Notes: a model not told the origin generated them from the letters alone. DNA of 64,000 nucleotides from Panorpa germanica (GCA_963678705.1 OY783208.1:16303782-16367781); one strand, 5' to 3'; counted from the first letter of the stretch, positions 1 to 11,092 are shown. Translations and numbers: made by a program.

Positions 1-121
1 CGATTAAGCATACAATTTATACTCAAATGGTAAGTAAAGTAGGTCTTAGTGGAAATGATAATAAAAGATATGTATTAACTGATGGTATAAGTACTTTAGC
101 ACATGGACATTATAAAATTTA
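1..121 (+). pseudogene. 3' end of a PolB gene, partial copy cut by the window edge
   Basis: This plus-strand stretch encodes the same C-terminal ~40 residues (ending in a His-Gly-His-Tyr-Lys-Ile tail and a stop at about 119-121) as the minus-strand polymerase fragment that ends at 733. It is the left arm of a tail-to-tail inverted pair, and the rest of the copy must lie outside the window. Only the extreme C-terminus is visible, so nothing can be said about activity. The near identity to the right arm (one difference is visible in the terminal 20 bases) points to a recent inversion or a shared replication intermediate. Confidence 0.75.
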
Positions 122-166
122 GTACTAATTTTAAGTTAAGTTTAAGTTTTGTATAAATTTATATCT

Positions 167-284
167 ACGTAATTCAACGTAACTTGAACGTAATGGGAAC
201 GTAAGAACGTAATTCAACGTAAGCTTACGTTGAATTACGTTCCAAGTTACGTTCCCATTACGTTCAAGTTACGTTGAATTACGT
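167..284. repeat. Terminal hairpin 1, short-left/long-right form
   Basis: A 118-bp palindrome centred on an AAGCTT at 221-226. It is made of iterated ACGT-containing units (CAACGTAA, GAACGTAA). The left arm is 4 bases shorter than the right because a CTTG present in the right arm is missing. The asymmetry gives the hairpin a readable orientation. Confidence 0.85.
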
Positions 285-368
285 ATATATAAGTACTTTA
301 GCACATGGACATTAAAAAATTTAGTACTAATTTTAAGTTAAGTTTAAGTTTTGTATAAATTTATATCT

Positions 369-486
369 ACGTAATTCAACGTAACTTGAACGTAATGGGA
401 ACGTAAGAACGTAATTCAACGTAAGCTCACGTTGAATTACGTTCCAAGTTACGTTCCCATTACGTTCAAGTTACGTTGAATTACGT
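369..486. repeat. Terminal hairpin 2, centre of the large inverted repeat
   Basis: A 118-bp palindrome almost identical to hairpin 1 and in the same short-left/long-right orientation, with one changed base at the centre (AAGCTC instead of AAGCTT). It forms the axis of the 1-854 inverted repeat. Confidence 0.85.
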
Positions 487-570
487 AGATATAAATTTAT
501 ACAAAACTTAAACTTAACTTAAAATTAGTACTAAATTTTATAATGTCCATGTGCTAAAGTACTTATATAT

Positions 571-688
571 ACGTAATTCAACGTAACTTGAACGTAATGG
601 GAACGTAACTTGGAACGTAATTCAACGTAAGCTTACGTTGAATTACGTTCTTACGTTCCCATTACGTTCAAGTTACGTTGAATTACGT
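571..688. repeat. Terminal hairpin 3, long-left/short-right form
   Basis: The mirror copy of hairpin 1. Here the arm with the extra 4 bases is on the left, so on one strand the window shows both orientations of the same asymmetric palindrome. Confidence 0.85.
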
Positions 689-732
689 AGATATAAATTT
701 ATACAAAACTTAAACTTAACTTAAAATTAGTA

Positions 733-2863
733 CTAAATTTTATAATGTCCATGTGCTAAAGTACTTATACCATCAGTTAATACATATCTTTTATTATCAT
801 TTCCACTAAGACCTACTTTACTTATCATTTGAGTATAAATTGTATGCCTAATCGATTTAAAGGTATTCATTGTGATCAATAATATGTTATCCTGAGATAA
901 ACAATTTACATAATCTTTAATATTGAATTTGTTTACAATATTTTTCTTAATTCCTTTTGCTTTAGCTGTGCATGAACCCTCAATATCAATTGCATACATT
1001 TTTGACCTTAACCCAACAAACTCCCAAATTATACTACCCGCGCATTCATCTTTCATTAAGCCTAATTTAGCTTTGTTCATTAAAGGTAATGAAAATTCAT
1101 TATTAAATGGATAATTAGATGTATCAAATTTATCTAGATTACACTTAATATCGTCATATATATCATCTGTTTTAATTTGATATATTAATGAATCTGTATC
1201 TGTATACAACAATTTAGCATTACCTTTATAGACTTTTTTGATGAAATCATAATGAAAATCGTATATTAAAGTTTTTGATATATCAAGTACACTTAATCCT
1301 AAATACAATGGTTTATTATAAAAAACTTTAAGTTTTCATGAAATATAGAACAACTATGATAGTTTGGTTTACTTATAAGTGTATTAGCACCCATTTTATG
1401 TCCTATATTATCCCAATGAGTTATTAACTTTACATCGACACGTTTATCTACATTCTTCATTGTTTTCCCATAAACTGAATTATTCATTAATTTAAAAAGT
1501 CTTTCTCAAATGTATTTGCAGAGTTCTTTCTTTTTAATTTATTTAGATCAATATAACTTTTTAACCAATCAGACTGTTTAAATTCCAAAATTCTATGAAT
1601 TTTATCTATTTTCAGATTATTTTTAAGACATTGCTTTAACGATCTATAGTGAAGCACATAATTATACTTGTTATTTAGATTTGGTATTAATTTAACGTCA
1701 TTTGTTTTAATGCAAGGTGGTTTAATATTTTCAGCACAGAAAGGTAGATCATTGTGTTCATCGTGCAAATAATTAGGATATCTTAAATCGACTTCTAATA
1801 TATAACCAACATCTGAGTTATCTTCAATAGCTTCTACATTAAATGTTTGTAATTTATATGTATCTAACCATTTAAATCCCTCATGTGGTAAATATTGACT
1901 CATAGCTCAACCATATAAGTTATTTGCATCCCAATACATTAAATATTGAGAATCTTTATTTGAATCATAATTAGACATATATTTATTATTTGCAATTCCA
2001 TGTCTGTGAGAGCATTGTGATATTCCACCTCTTATACCTTTTTTAATAAAATGTAACATATCAATATCTGTTAAAAGTTCTAATTCAATACTTGTATACT
2101 TTAACATAGCATTCCAAGAAAGTCCTGGTGTTGTATAATATTGACAGGGATCTAAATTATATGTTTTATAGCACACATCTCGAAAATTTTCAAAAATATC
2201 TGTTAACAACAGAACATCGATCTTTAAATATAAGTCTGAATATTCCCCCCAATGTTTTCATCTCAAATGCATACCAAACCATTTTGGTATGATTGTAATC
2301 ATCGTCAGATATATTACAGCCATTAAGTGATCTATAAAAATTATTTTGAGATGGCAACTCAGATTCATTAAGCATATCCCTACTATTTACATATTCATAA
2401 GGAAATACACCTTTACGTTTTAATAAATTGAAATGATTTTCATTCGGATAGAATTTTTTTTTAATTCGAAAAATTGTTCTGATAATAAATTTTTTTGCAA
2501 GTGTTTCTAAACTAGAATGCATAAATCGTAAAGAATCAATAAATCTAAGTTTAATATAGCAGTTATGAACTTTATCATTTTTATCGACTTTTGATTCCAC
2601 CAAAATATGTTTCGTAAAAGATATATACTTTTCCTTATTTTCTGGAATAACTTCAATTTTTCACTATCATTACCTAATTCTTTTACAATTATATGGCTAT
2701 CGTAATTACTTAAGTTATGGAATATTACAGGTATAAACTTTGGAATTGTAAATTTTAAATTGCAATGATTATGAGCAGCTCCTCGGTAATTACCAGTTAA
2801 ATGACAATGATCTAACACTTTATCACCAATTGTCATCCACTTTATGTACGCATACTCATACAT
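733..2863 (-). pseudogene. Family B DNA polymerase of a virus-like element, copy 1, frameshifted
   Basis: Six overlapping open pieces (733-1308, 1299-1487, 1487-1903, 1907-2209, 2190-2603, 2507-2863) together cover the C-terminal two thirds of a protein-primed-type PolB. Motif A (W-D-A-N-N-L-Y-G) lies near 1910, motif B (N-N-S-V-Y-G-K) near 1470 and motif C (Y-T-D-T-D-S) near 1190. A Cys/His patch of recombination-endonuclease-VII type (DHCHLTGNYRG) lies near 2800. The exonuclease motifs upstream are missing, because homology stops at about 2840. Several frameshifts make it non-functional. Family knowledge: such PolBs occur in Polinton/Maverick, adintovirus-like and bidnavirus-like elements. 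No integrase, capsid or protease gene is visible nearby, so the exact class is open. It is described here only as a relic. Confidence 0.85.
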
Positions 2864-3107
2864 TAATATGTCTATGAATATATATTAGAGCTCTTATGAC
2901 CAGTGTTAATCATATAAGAATTATATATAACAAAACATTACTAATAAAATATGTGTATCTTATTTTATATGGATGTATTAAAACATTAAATCTTATAATA
3001 ATAATAAAACTCAATGGTTTGTGTTTAAATATTATTATTTATTTACAAATATGCTATTTTTCAATTGTTATATAAATATACATTTTAATTATCTTAACTA
3101 AAACAGA

Positions 3108-4737
3108 TATAAATTTATACAAAACTTAAACTTAACTTAAAATTAGTACTAAATTTTATAATGTCCATGTGCTAAAGTACTTATACCATCAGTTAATACA
3201 TATCTTTTATTATCATTTCCACTAAGACCTACTTTACTTATCATTTGAGTATAAATTGTATGCTTAATAGATTTAAAGGTATTCATTGTGATCAATAATA
3301 TGTTATCCTGAGATAAACAATTTACATAATCTTTAATATTAAATTTGTTTACAATATTTTTCTTAATTCCTTTTGCTTTAGCTGTGCATGAACCGTCAAT
3401 ATCAATTGCATACATTTTTGACCTTAACCCAACAAACTCCCAAATTATACTACCCGAGCATTCATGTTTCATTAAGCCTAATTTAGCTTTGTTCATTAAA
3501 GGTAATGAAAATTCATTATTAAATGGATAATTAGATGTATCAAATTTACAATTATATGGCTATCGTAATTACTTAAGTTATGGAATATTACAGGTATAAA
3601 CTTTGGAATTGTAAATTTTAAATTGCAATGATTATGAGCAGCTCCTCGGTAATTACCAGTTAAATGACAATGATCTAACACTTTATCACCATTGAGGATA
3701 CCTTCACAAATATTGCAAATAGAAGCTTCATCATATTTCTGTTTTTGCCAATCAGATAATTTATTTAAAGGCTTCACTTTATTTAAGACTTTATAAATTT
3801 GTTTAGCGTATTCAGTTATTGTTTCAATAAATACTTTAACGCAATTAATACCTCTGTACGTAACAAACTTACTTAATGAATCATTAAAGGAACATTTAAT
3901 ATAATAAGCAAAAGAATATGGTTCATGAATTTGAATATTATTTGAAAATGATGTATTAGTTTCAGGATAACAAGTACTAATGGGTTTTAATAATGTTTCA
4001 AAATCTCCATATATCACAAATGGAACACGTAATTGATTCTTATGATTATCGAATTTTAAAATGTTTTGAGATATCATATTACCCAATTTATCTTTAGCGT
4101 TATACTTAGAAGGAAGGATTGTATATATCTTATTGCAATCATATTCTAAATGTCTATTTAACTGATCTTCTGTGTTAAAAAATGAAAAGCATCCATCACA
4201 CAAAAATTGTTTACTAGTATGCTTAGTAAATTGACTTCTTATTAATCTTGATATATTTTTAATCCAACAATAATGTCCATTACTCAAATCTTCAATATAC
4301 AATAAATTAACATGTTGTTTCTTCTTTTTAGATGTATAATGCAACGGTCCCACAATGAAATTATTTTCAAGTCCATAAACATTCACACTTATATCATTAT
4401 TCTTCTCAAATGTTCTAATATCTTTTAATTTCATCGGTAATTCTATACCATTTGAATTAAGTACTTTTGAATAATGTGGATATGATGTAACTCTATCCAT
4501 ACTTTTTGATGCTGGATACAATGCTGAAGTTATAGCCCACATAAAGCAAGCTTGATCATTATTTACTACATTTACTATAGCCTTTTTATCTTTAACTTTC
4601 TTTGGTAAATCAATATAAGATGATCCCCGCAAAGGATTATATCTGTTAATATTTATTTCCAAATGCATTATTTCCTTAAGACTCCATGGAATCACCTTAT
4701 GGTAAAACCGGCCCTGTTTTAAACACAAAAGCACCAC
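3108..4737 (-). pseudogene. Family B DNA polymerase of a virus-like element, copy 2, internal deletion
   Basis: A second, direct-oriented copy. It keeps the N-terminal half (3496-4737: a cysteine-protease-like N-terminal region, a C2H2-like Cys/His finger near 4140-4210, the Exo I motif Y-G-D-F-E-T near 4000, and the endonuclease-VII-like Cys/His patch near 3680), then jumps at about 3548 into the last ~130 residues (3149-3545). Against copy 1 the missing block is about 1.55 kb and includes all three palm motifs. The junction lies in a short shared TTA. The jump shifts the frame. The first ATG is at 4668 and the frame is open up to 4737. The left end stops exactly where the terminal hairpin would start. 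Confidence 0.8.
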
Positions 4738-4740
4738 GCA

Positions 4741-6240
4741 ATATTGTTTAAGTATTTTTTTGACAAAAGAATGTTAATTATTAGGTATTATTATACTTTT
4801 GCTGTATATGAACATGAATTTCAAAAATAAACAATTACACAAAATAATATTTCGATTTTCTTTTTATCTAAACTAGAAACACTTTAAAGACTGCGTTCAT
4901 TAACAATGTATAGTGGATTTTATTATTTCTGCAGGATGTCATCTCACTTGCTGACACTAAAGGTTATATTTGATAACCATGACTTAAAAGGCTCCTATTT
5001 TGTAACTGCTTACCTGACAGCTGATAACTTCTGACAATTTTTCAAAGGCCTATATTTTACAAATTACGCTACTCATACCAGTTCCAAGGTATAGGATCCG
5101 TGTTGCTTTTTATTTAATGTCTTCTGATAGTTTTGTCTTAACTTACATAGCTTAATTTAGAAAATATATAGACGTCCGGTAAACAGTTAGAAAATAGGAG
5201 CCTCATTTCTGTAAAAGTATGTTTATAACGTTGGCTACCAGAACCTCAAATATTTAGTTATTTTTTAATATATTGCAATACAATAAGAGATATTTACACA
5301 TCTATCGTAACTATTTCAATAATTTATAAAAATTCATTATATATTTGTTATTTTACTATCTCTTTTATATAAGTGTCTAAAGCAAAAGATTGTACACTAT
5401 GCAGAGAATCTATAGAATATTGACATCTCAACATTGTATATGATGTAGAGTAATGTATTAGAAACAAAAAGTGTTTAGCAAAAAAGGTTAACTACAAACG
5501 TGGTTTATAGTTAATAATAATTACAAACAAAGGTTTAAGTGATACAATACAGTTTATTATATAAATAAGACAGTTTTATAAGAACATCCTGTGAATATAT
5601 AGGGTAAGTTATTGATACCCTAAAATGTATTATTTGAGTGCGTATGAGAAACATGTATGAAGCTGTATAAAGTGCTGCATTATATCAGGCGTAATGTAGA
5701 GCCTTTTTAAGTTTTTAAATATAGCTAAGAAATCATAATATGCGAAGAAATAATATGCTTTAACCTACTAACGGTATTGCTCAAAATACTCGTCGCTCAG
5801 ACAAGAATATAATATTTTATTATATATATATTTATTATTTAAATATAACTTGAGATAAAAGAATGTATCTAAAACTATTTTTTATAAGTGTATGGAACGA
5901 AACAATGTAACAACTGTCAAATGAAATAGCAAATGGTGAGAATCGACGAACTTGACCGAATCAAACCGAGACCGAGTTAAACTGTTTGGTAATGGGTTTA
6001 TGTACTATGTCTTAATTTCTATAAAAGTGTACTATAAAAATTTTGTGCCCATATTTGGTTAAGTCATGCAATTTTGTATTCATCCCATACCATTAATATT
6101 CTTCATAATTTGTTGTAATATTTAATATACATTATAATATATTTATTAAAACTAAAACGAAATATTGATTCTAAAACAACTGATAGCTAAAAATTATATG
6201 TAATATCAGATGCACATAAAATATAACGCTAATTTAAAAA
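4741..6240. other. AT-rich stretch, no gene recognised
   Basis: No open frame of note on either strand, no obvious inverted ends and no tandem repeat. It may hold the untranscribed flank of the PolB relics and the 3' flank of the minus-strand gene at 6241-6918. Confidence 0.5.
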
Positions 6241-6918
6241 TCAATCCCAATTTTCTTCTTCTTCTTCTTCTTCCTTTAATGAATTCAATGAAACAGAAAA
6301 ACTTATTTCATTTTTATTTTTAAAATAATCAAATTTATTAAGTTTGACTTTTACTTCTAAGTCATACTTTTCAATTGTTCTTAATTTTTCTAATTTTGAA
6401 TAAAAAGTATGGTTAAACTTATCAAGACAACATACGTTTTTAACCAAATTCAAATCTATAACTTTATTAATAAAATGGTATTGCAAATAGCGTAATTTAT
6501 GTAATGTATTTGCACTATATGTATCATCAAAGTATCCTGTTGCTAATACTCTTAATATATTTTTAAAATGCTCATGTCGTGTGTCTGATATTATATTATA
6601 TTTTAGCTCATATTTTTTTCTTAAATTTAACTCTAATTTTGCTACTTTACTGATTGATACACCTAATATTTTAAATCTATAAAAATTACTAACAAGATGA
6701 TATTCACTACATTCAATTGCCTGCTGCTTTCTATGATAAAGGCATAACTATAAATAAAATTATATAAATAACTAAATTTTTTAATTGGTAAACATATAAT
6801 AAAAAAAAAAGAAACTAACCTGTAATCCAGATTCTGCTATTTTCGGACAGGTGTACTTATAAGTGTCATCTGAATACAGGTATACACAACACAAAAAGTT
6901 GTTGTTATCTAAAGACAT
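6241..6918 (-). CDS. Two-exon orphan protein, about 201 residues, acidic C-terminus
   Basis: Exon a (6820-6918, 33 codons) and exon b (6241-6747, 168 codons plus stop) join in phase 0 across a 72-bp intron with a good donor (CAG/GTTAGT) and acceptor (TTTATAG). The joined frame is open throughout, although exon b has no ATG in its first half. The N-terminal part has a compact Cys/His cluster (C-P-K-I-A-E-S-G-L-Q/L-C-L-Y-H), resembling the small C-x-H zinc motifs of some large-DNA-virus and eukaryotic proteins. The middle is Lys/Tyr/Leu-rich and probably helical. The end is a run of Glu, Asn, Trp, Asp encoded by a GAA triplet repeat. I do not recognise the family. It lies about 1.5 kb from the PolB relics, so it could belong to such an element, or it could be a host gene. 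Confidence 0.45.
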
Positions 6919-7300
6919 TTTAAAACTTATATTATTATTAATATAAACAGTTACTACTAAATTAAGTTGTTTTAATACATTCAATAAAAAATTAACTTAC
7001 AAAGTTATATCAATCTATAGGGTAGTAATTATTGGCAATGGGAGATGGGCACAAAACAGCAATATTCTGTTGACATTTAAAACTGTTATTATTATTATTA
7101 TTATAACTAAATTAAAATTATCTAAAAAGTATTAAAAATTAACTTACCTAACTATTTGCTCATAAGTATGAAAGTCTAAAAGGGTAAAAACTCAAGATTA
7201 GGTTGAAACTGCTATAGACACCTGTAAATATTTGAAAACTACTATTAAATTTATTGTAAACATACAAAATCTTATACAAAATTTACTTACCGCATAATTA
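6919..7300 (-). other. Possible non-coding 5' exons of the 6241-6918 gene
   Basis: Upstream on the minus strand there are alternating splice-like sites: a donor at 7291, an exon 7148-7221 (acceptor TTTACAG, donor TTAG/GTAAGT), an exon 7001-7066 (acceptor TCAACAG, donor TTT/GTAAGT) and an acceptor at 6925. The 7001-7066 exon has stops in all three frames, so these would be untranslated leader exons. The case rests only on splice-site quality and regular spacing. Confidence 0.3.
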
Positions 7301-7489
7301 TCCACTTCCAAACTGAAATTATTGATAAAATTTTTTTTTTTTAAAATAGCACTATATAGCCACTAAATTATTTAAAAACACAAGTTATTTAAAACGAACT
7401 AACTTAGAACAAGACAATTTAATAAACAAACAGCACAATACTTAATGTAATACAATCATATTCTTAGACTTATATATAAATTATAATAT

Positions 7490-7635
7490 AAAAATTTAAC
7501 AGGGTAGCACTTTACTTATTTAATACTATAATATATTTATCATCAGACTATCAATTCTTAATAAAAATTTAACAGGGTAGCACTTTACTTATTTAATACT
7601 ATAATATATTTACCATCATACTATCAATTCTTAAT
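7490..7635. repeat. 73-bp tandem duplication
   Basis: Two head-to-tail copies with a 73-bp period (the marker AGGGTAGCAC occurs at 7501 and 7574) and only a few mismatches. No coding potential. Confidence 0.85.
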
Positions 7636-8545
7636 TCTATCATCCCCGCGCATTCAAAATAAATAAAATTCTTGGGGCCCCCGACCCTTCGAGCAGTTTT
7701 ATTTTAAAAAGTTTGTTTCAACTTAAGTTAGAGCTTTTGGTTTAGCTAATTGTGATTCTACTATTATCCACAACCTATATAGCCTCATACATATGGATCA
7801 AACCGCTACCTAATAAATTTGTATAATAAAATATCCTCCTACTATTTTAACAGTTACTGTGGTGTTATAACCTTATATATGTAAAACAACACCATTGTCT
7901 GACTTATAAGACTTTATGATTATTACAACACATAAAAAAATAACTGTATGCTTTGAGAATCATCAATGATATAATGTATGTATATTATAACTTTTAGTAT
8001 ACTTAAATAAATAATCTAATACAACAATACCCAATCCGGCTCTACATTTAACTAAAACATTAAATGTATAACAAAAAATTTGTCTACGTTTGGAAAATAT
8101 TCGCTTGTATTCAACACGTTCCCATAAGAATAATTAATATACAAAGTTCTCATGAGAACATTACGCTCAAGTTACATTTGAACTAATGCGCGTGTGTCTA
8201 AAGTTTCTCATACAGTTTTAACACGTGCGCTATAAATACACTGTTATAAATAATTTAACACTGTCATAATCTTATAACCAATAACAAATCAAACATAAGA
8301 ATTAATATCGGTATCTCACTCTTTATCATTAGATATTAATTATTACACACGTAATACTTATTATCGCTATCTCACTCTTTCATATTACCCCACTATTACC
8401 CCCCACATTGTCTAGCCACGCCACCTCACTCCTCACCCCACTATTACCCCCTTTTACATTCTTCCAAGTCTAGCCACGCCCCCTCTGCATATCGTGACCT
8501 GACATATCGTGACGTTTCTTGTACTTTTGAAATACATTAAAAACT
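7636..8545. other. Intergenic, no gene recognised
   Basis: AT-rich DNA with a pyrimidine/CCCC-rich patch at about 8380-8480 that contains related halves (the core CTAGCCACGCC occurs twice, near 8412 and 8471). No open frame is supported. Confidence 0.4.
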
Positions 8546-8699
8546 CGTGCCTGATCGAAGGATTTCTTTTTTTTTCAAAAATTTCGATTTTTTTTTAACA
8601 ATAAACTGTCGGTTTTTTTCTTGAAAATTTGGAAAAAATTTCCTTAGGCCGCTATTTTGTTAATTTCGAAAAAAAAAAAAAAAGCTTCGATCAGGCACA
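8546..8699. repeat. 154-bp hairpin MITE-like element
   Basis: Begins CGTGCCTGATCGAAG (8546-8560) and ends with its near-perfect complement CTTCGATCAGGCACA (8685-8699). The interior is homopolymer-rich. No clear target duplication could be assigned. Confidence 0.5.
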
Positions 8700-8954
8700 A
8701 GATTATCTATTATTAAAACTAATTTTTCTTGTCCGATTGATTTTAGATGAATCTCCAAGGACTTATGATGATCACCGCAAAGGACTTCGGGAGGAACGGG
8801 CTCTACAAAAACAGCGATAACTTTTTAAATTATTAATTTTTTTTTTTGAAATTTTCGTGAAGTCAAATCGAAACGTGTTTTAATAAAGATATGTTTTTAT
8901 TTTTGTCAAATAAAGTAATTAACTACAAAAAAAACATTATTGAAAATCATCATT

Positions 8955-10197
8955 TTTTCAGGCCTCTGAGTACCTCTAACCCCTTAATGATCTTACAACT
9001 AATAGAGGAAAATAATTTTTACAATCTGTTAAAGTTCACACTGTGTCTATTAACTTGGCTGCATAAGGATTTTTGTCCTTCATAAAATTAACAAAAATTA
9101 ATTTTTGTTGGAATATGTTATGTCTTTAAATTATTAAGTTAAAAAGATAATAAATATTTTAATTCTATATATATGTTATTTTCATAATTTTTGTACTTAA
9201 TTTTTGCTTTTACTATAACGTAATAATTATTTTGAGAGCTCTGAATAAGTTATATTTAAATTTTTTATGTATTGTTTTTGCCGTTGCCGTACTGTGATGC
9301 TTATTATAGCAGTGCAACGTTGCCAAGTGTCAAATATGGCAAAAAATATTTTTTTAAATATCATAATTTGAATTTAATTTCTAATTTACTTTCCAAGATG
9401 AACGGTTACATAGTTTTTTTAAAATATTGACGTGTCACGTTAATATTCACTTTTCTTATGCATAGATTTTTTATATACTACACAATACAGAACATACTCA
9501 TATTTATTGATTTTCGATCACATGTACCCATTTCCCCATAAGGGCAATGTATTTTATATCAATTTTCAACAATTAATTTTTTTAAATATGAACGGTTCTA
9601 TGCTGAAATTTGAATAGTTGATTTATTGACCACGAATTTACACGTAAAAAAATTTTGTGCCATTAATTCAAAAATTATTTTCTTGCTCATACACCCTTAA
9701 CAATAATATTCATGTAAATTACATTTCTTAACATTCCTATTGTCCAGCTCAGTTTCACACAGTAATGAAATAGCTCAGACTTAAAATAAGACGAGAGGTA
9801 TGGTTTCCTTTAGGGACAGGTGAGGGTCATATAATAATGTACTCGTATAGTATGATACGAGATACACTTTTCTATTTTCAGGCGAAAAGAGGGGCAAAGG
9901 TCCATTTTAGGATTAGGATAGGTATAATATTTTGATTCAGGAGAGTGCTAAAATATTGCAAAGTTAAATATTCATCTGTATCCTAAGTATGGTTGACAGT
10001 TTTCTTCCATCCGAAAAACTTTTGTAAAACGTAAACTTATGATCTTAACCTATGAGCGGGAATTATACCAGGGTTTGATTTTTGAGCAGGCATAGTTAAA
10101 ACGGATATAAGTACATGTATTATATTGCATTTGCATTGCATTTTCTGTTGCATCCAGAACAGATTACATCAAAATCAACAATTGTTAACGCAATGTA
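8955..10197 (+). repeat. Dispersed 1.2-kb repeat, copy 1, with an exonuclease-gene tail
   Basis: Collinear with 39690-40895, at high identity over long stretches. Its first ~130 bp carry the decayed C-terminal coding part (Leu-Asn-Asp-Leu-Thr-Thr-Asn core) of the DEDDh-exonuclease gene seen better at 39.5 kb, here with stops. The rest is shared non-coding 3' flank. Homology ends about 10197 in this copy and 40895 in the other. Confidence 0.75.
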
Positions 10198-10221
10198 TTT
10201 GAGGAGGCATCTTTTTTGTAG

Positions 10222-10391
10222 ATCGACTTTCAATACTAAGGCTATTTGAAATGCATAAACTGGAGCACGCAAATGAGAAGCTTAATTATTGTGGACAATG
10301 TTACAGGACTTCAAATAAATTAAAATTGTTGACGAATCATTTGCAGACACATTGGACGGTTGCTTTAACAAATGCGAATAATATTCATTAA
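10222..10391 (+). CDS. Terminal exon of a C2H2 zinc-finger protein
   Basis: After a pyrimidine-rich acceptor ending at 10221, a frame opens and ends in TAA at 10389-10391. It encodes the second half of one finger (F-E-M-H-K-L-E-H), a TGEKP-like linker (A-N-E-K-L-N-Y) and one complete finger, C-x2-C-x12-H-x3-H (C-G-Q-C ... H-L-Q-T-H), then a short tail. The fit to the C2H2 spacing is exact, so it is very likely a real exon or a recent relic of one. The upstream exons are not visible. The dispersed repeat ending at 10197 abuts it, so the gene may be interrupted or may start far upstream. The role would be sequence-specific nucleic-acid binding in the nucleus, by family. Confidence 0.5.
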
Positions 10392-10885
10392 GTGACAATT
10401 ATTTTGTTTTATTCATTTTCTATATAAATATATTTGTAAACATGCTTATTAGAATCTAATGGATTTAGTTTCTGTTTGGCCATTTATTGTGGGACAGATT
10501 TTAGAAAAGAAAAATATAATAAAAACTATTTTTTAATAATGTTGTGTTTCATTTCAACAGCTGCTATAGCTTTGACGTCTAACCCTGCTTATGTACACTG
10601 GGTCTTTTAAGGAACAGTTAAAATTTCAAACTCCTATTTCTCTCTCATGAGTACTGAGCGTGCTTCACCTATGCCCCCTAAAAATCGAGGTAGTGGTAGG
10701 GAATTAAGGTTCTAGTAGCGTCCGGACCAGGCAGTTTACCGGTAAAGGCGAGCCCGTCCCTAAAAGGGTTAGTGTACAAACGACATTAGTATTTTCCAAT
10801 GTTAGTAAATGCCCTTTTTTTGTTTTCTCGTTGTTTTGCATTTTTTTCATGGTTAAATAAAATTTAATATATTATTTCTTAGATT
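10392..10885. other. Intergenic, nothing recognised
   Basis: 3' flank of the zinc-finger exon. No ORF, inverted ends or tandem structure stands out. Confidence 0.4.
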
Positions 10886-10889
10886 AAAT

Positions 10890-11090
10890 ACAGGGTGCCC
10901 CAAAATTTAACGATAAGCGGGCACAAGAGGGTGGTCCTGCTCATGACTACACGAGAGAAAAAGAAATTTAATATACATTAATATACATCTACTAAGATAT
11001 ATTTCATTCAAAAATTATGTTTTCAAGCTATAAAAGTTATTAGCGAATAAAATGTACAGCGTGTCTCACAGTCATCGAATACTTTAATTA
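10890..11090. repeat. CAGGGTG-ended dispersed repeat pieces
   Basis: ACAGGGTGCCCCAAAATTTA at about 10890 followed by CGATAAGCGGG is the same family as the reverse-oriented piece at about 56435-56490. A second start, TACAGCGTGTCTCACAGTC at 11053, resembles the pieces at about 19645 and 35703 (TACAGGGTGTCC...). These look like ends of one or more MITE families. Confidence 0.5.
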
Positions 11091-11092
11091 AA

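Larger units (their letters stand above)
1..854. repeat. Large inverted repeat joining two PolB elements tail-to-tail
   Basis: Positions x and 855-x are complementary from the window edge to the middle, so the arms are at least 427 bp and centred near 427. Each arm holds the polymerase C-terminus, an AT-rich linker, a complete 118-bp hairpin, a second copy of the polymerase tail/linker (about 287-368 and its mirror), and half of the central hairpin. This layout is expected of a linear element with hairpin-type terminal repeats whose ends were fused or never resolved. The structure is seen directly; the replication interpretation is inference. Confidence 0.85.

Noticed and set aside
7490..7635. 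Possible CRISPR-like or satellite array
   Set aside because: Only two copies of 73 bp without spacers; a plain tandem duplication in a eukaryotic genome.
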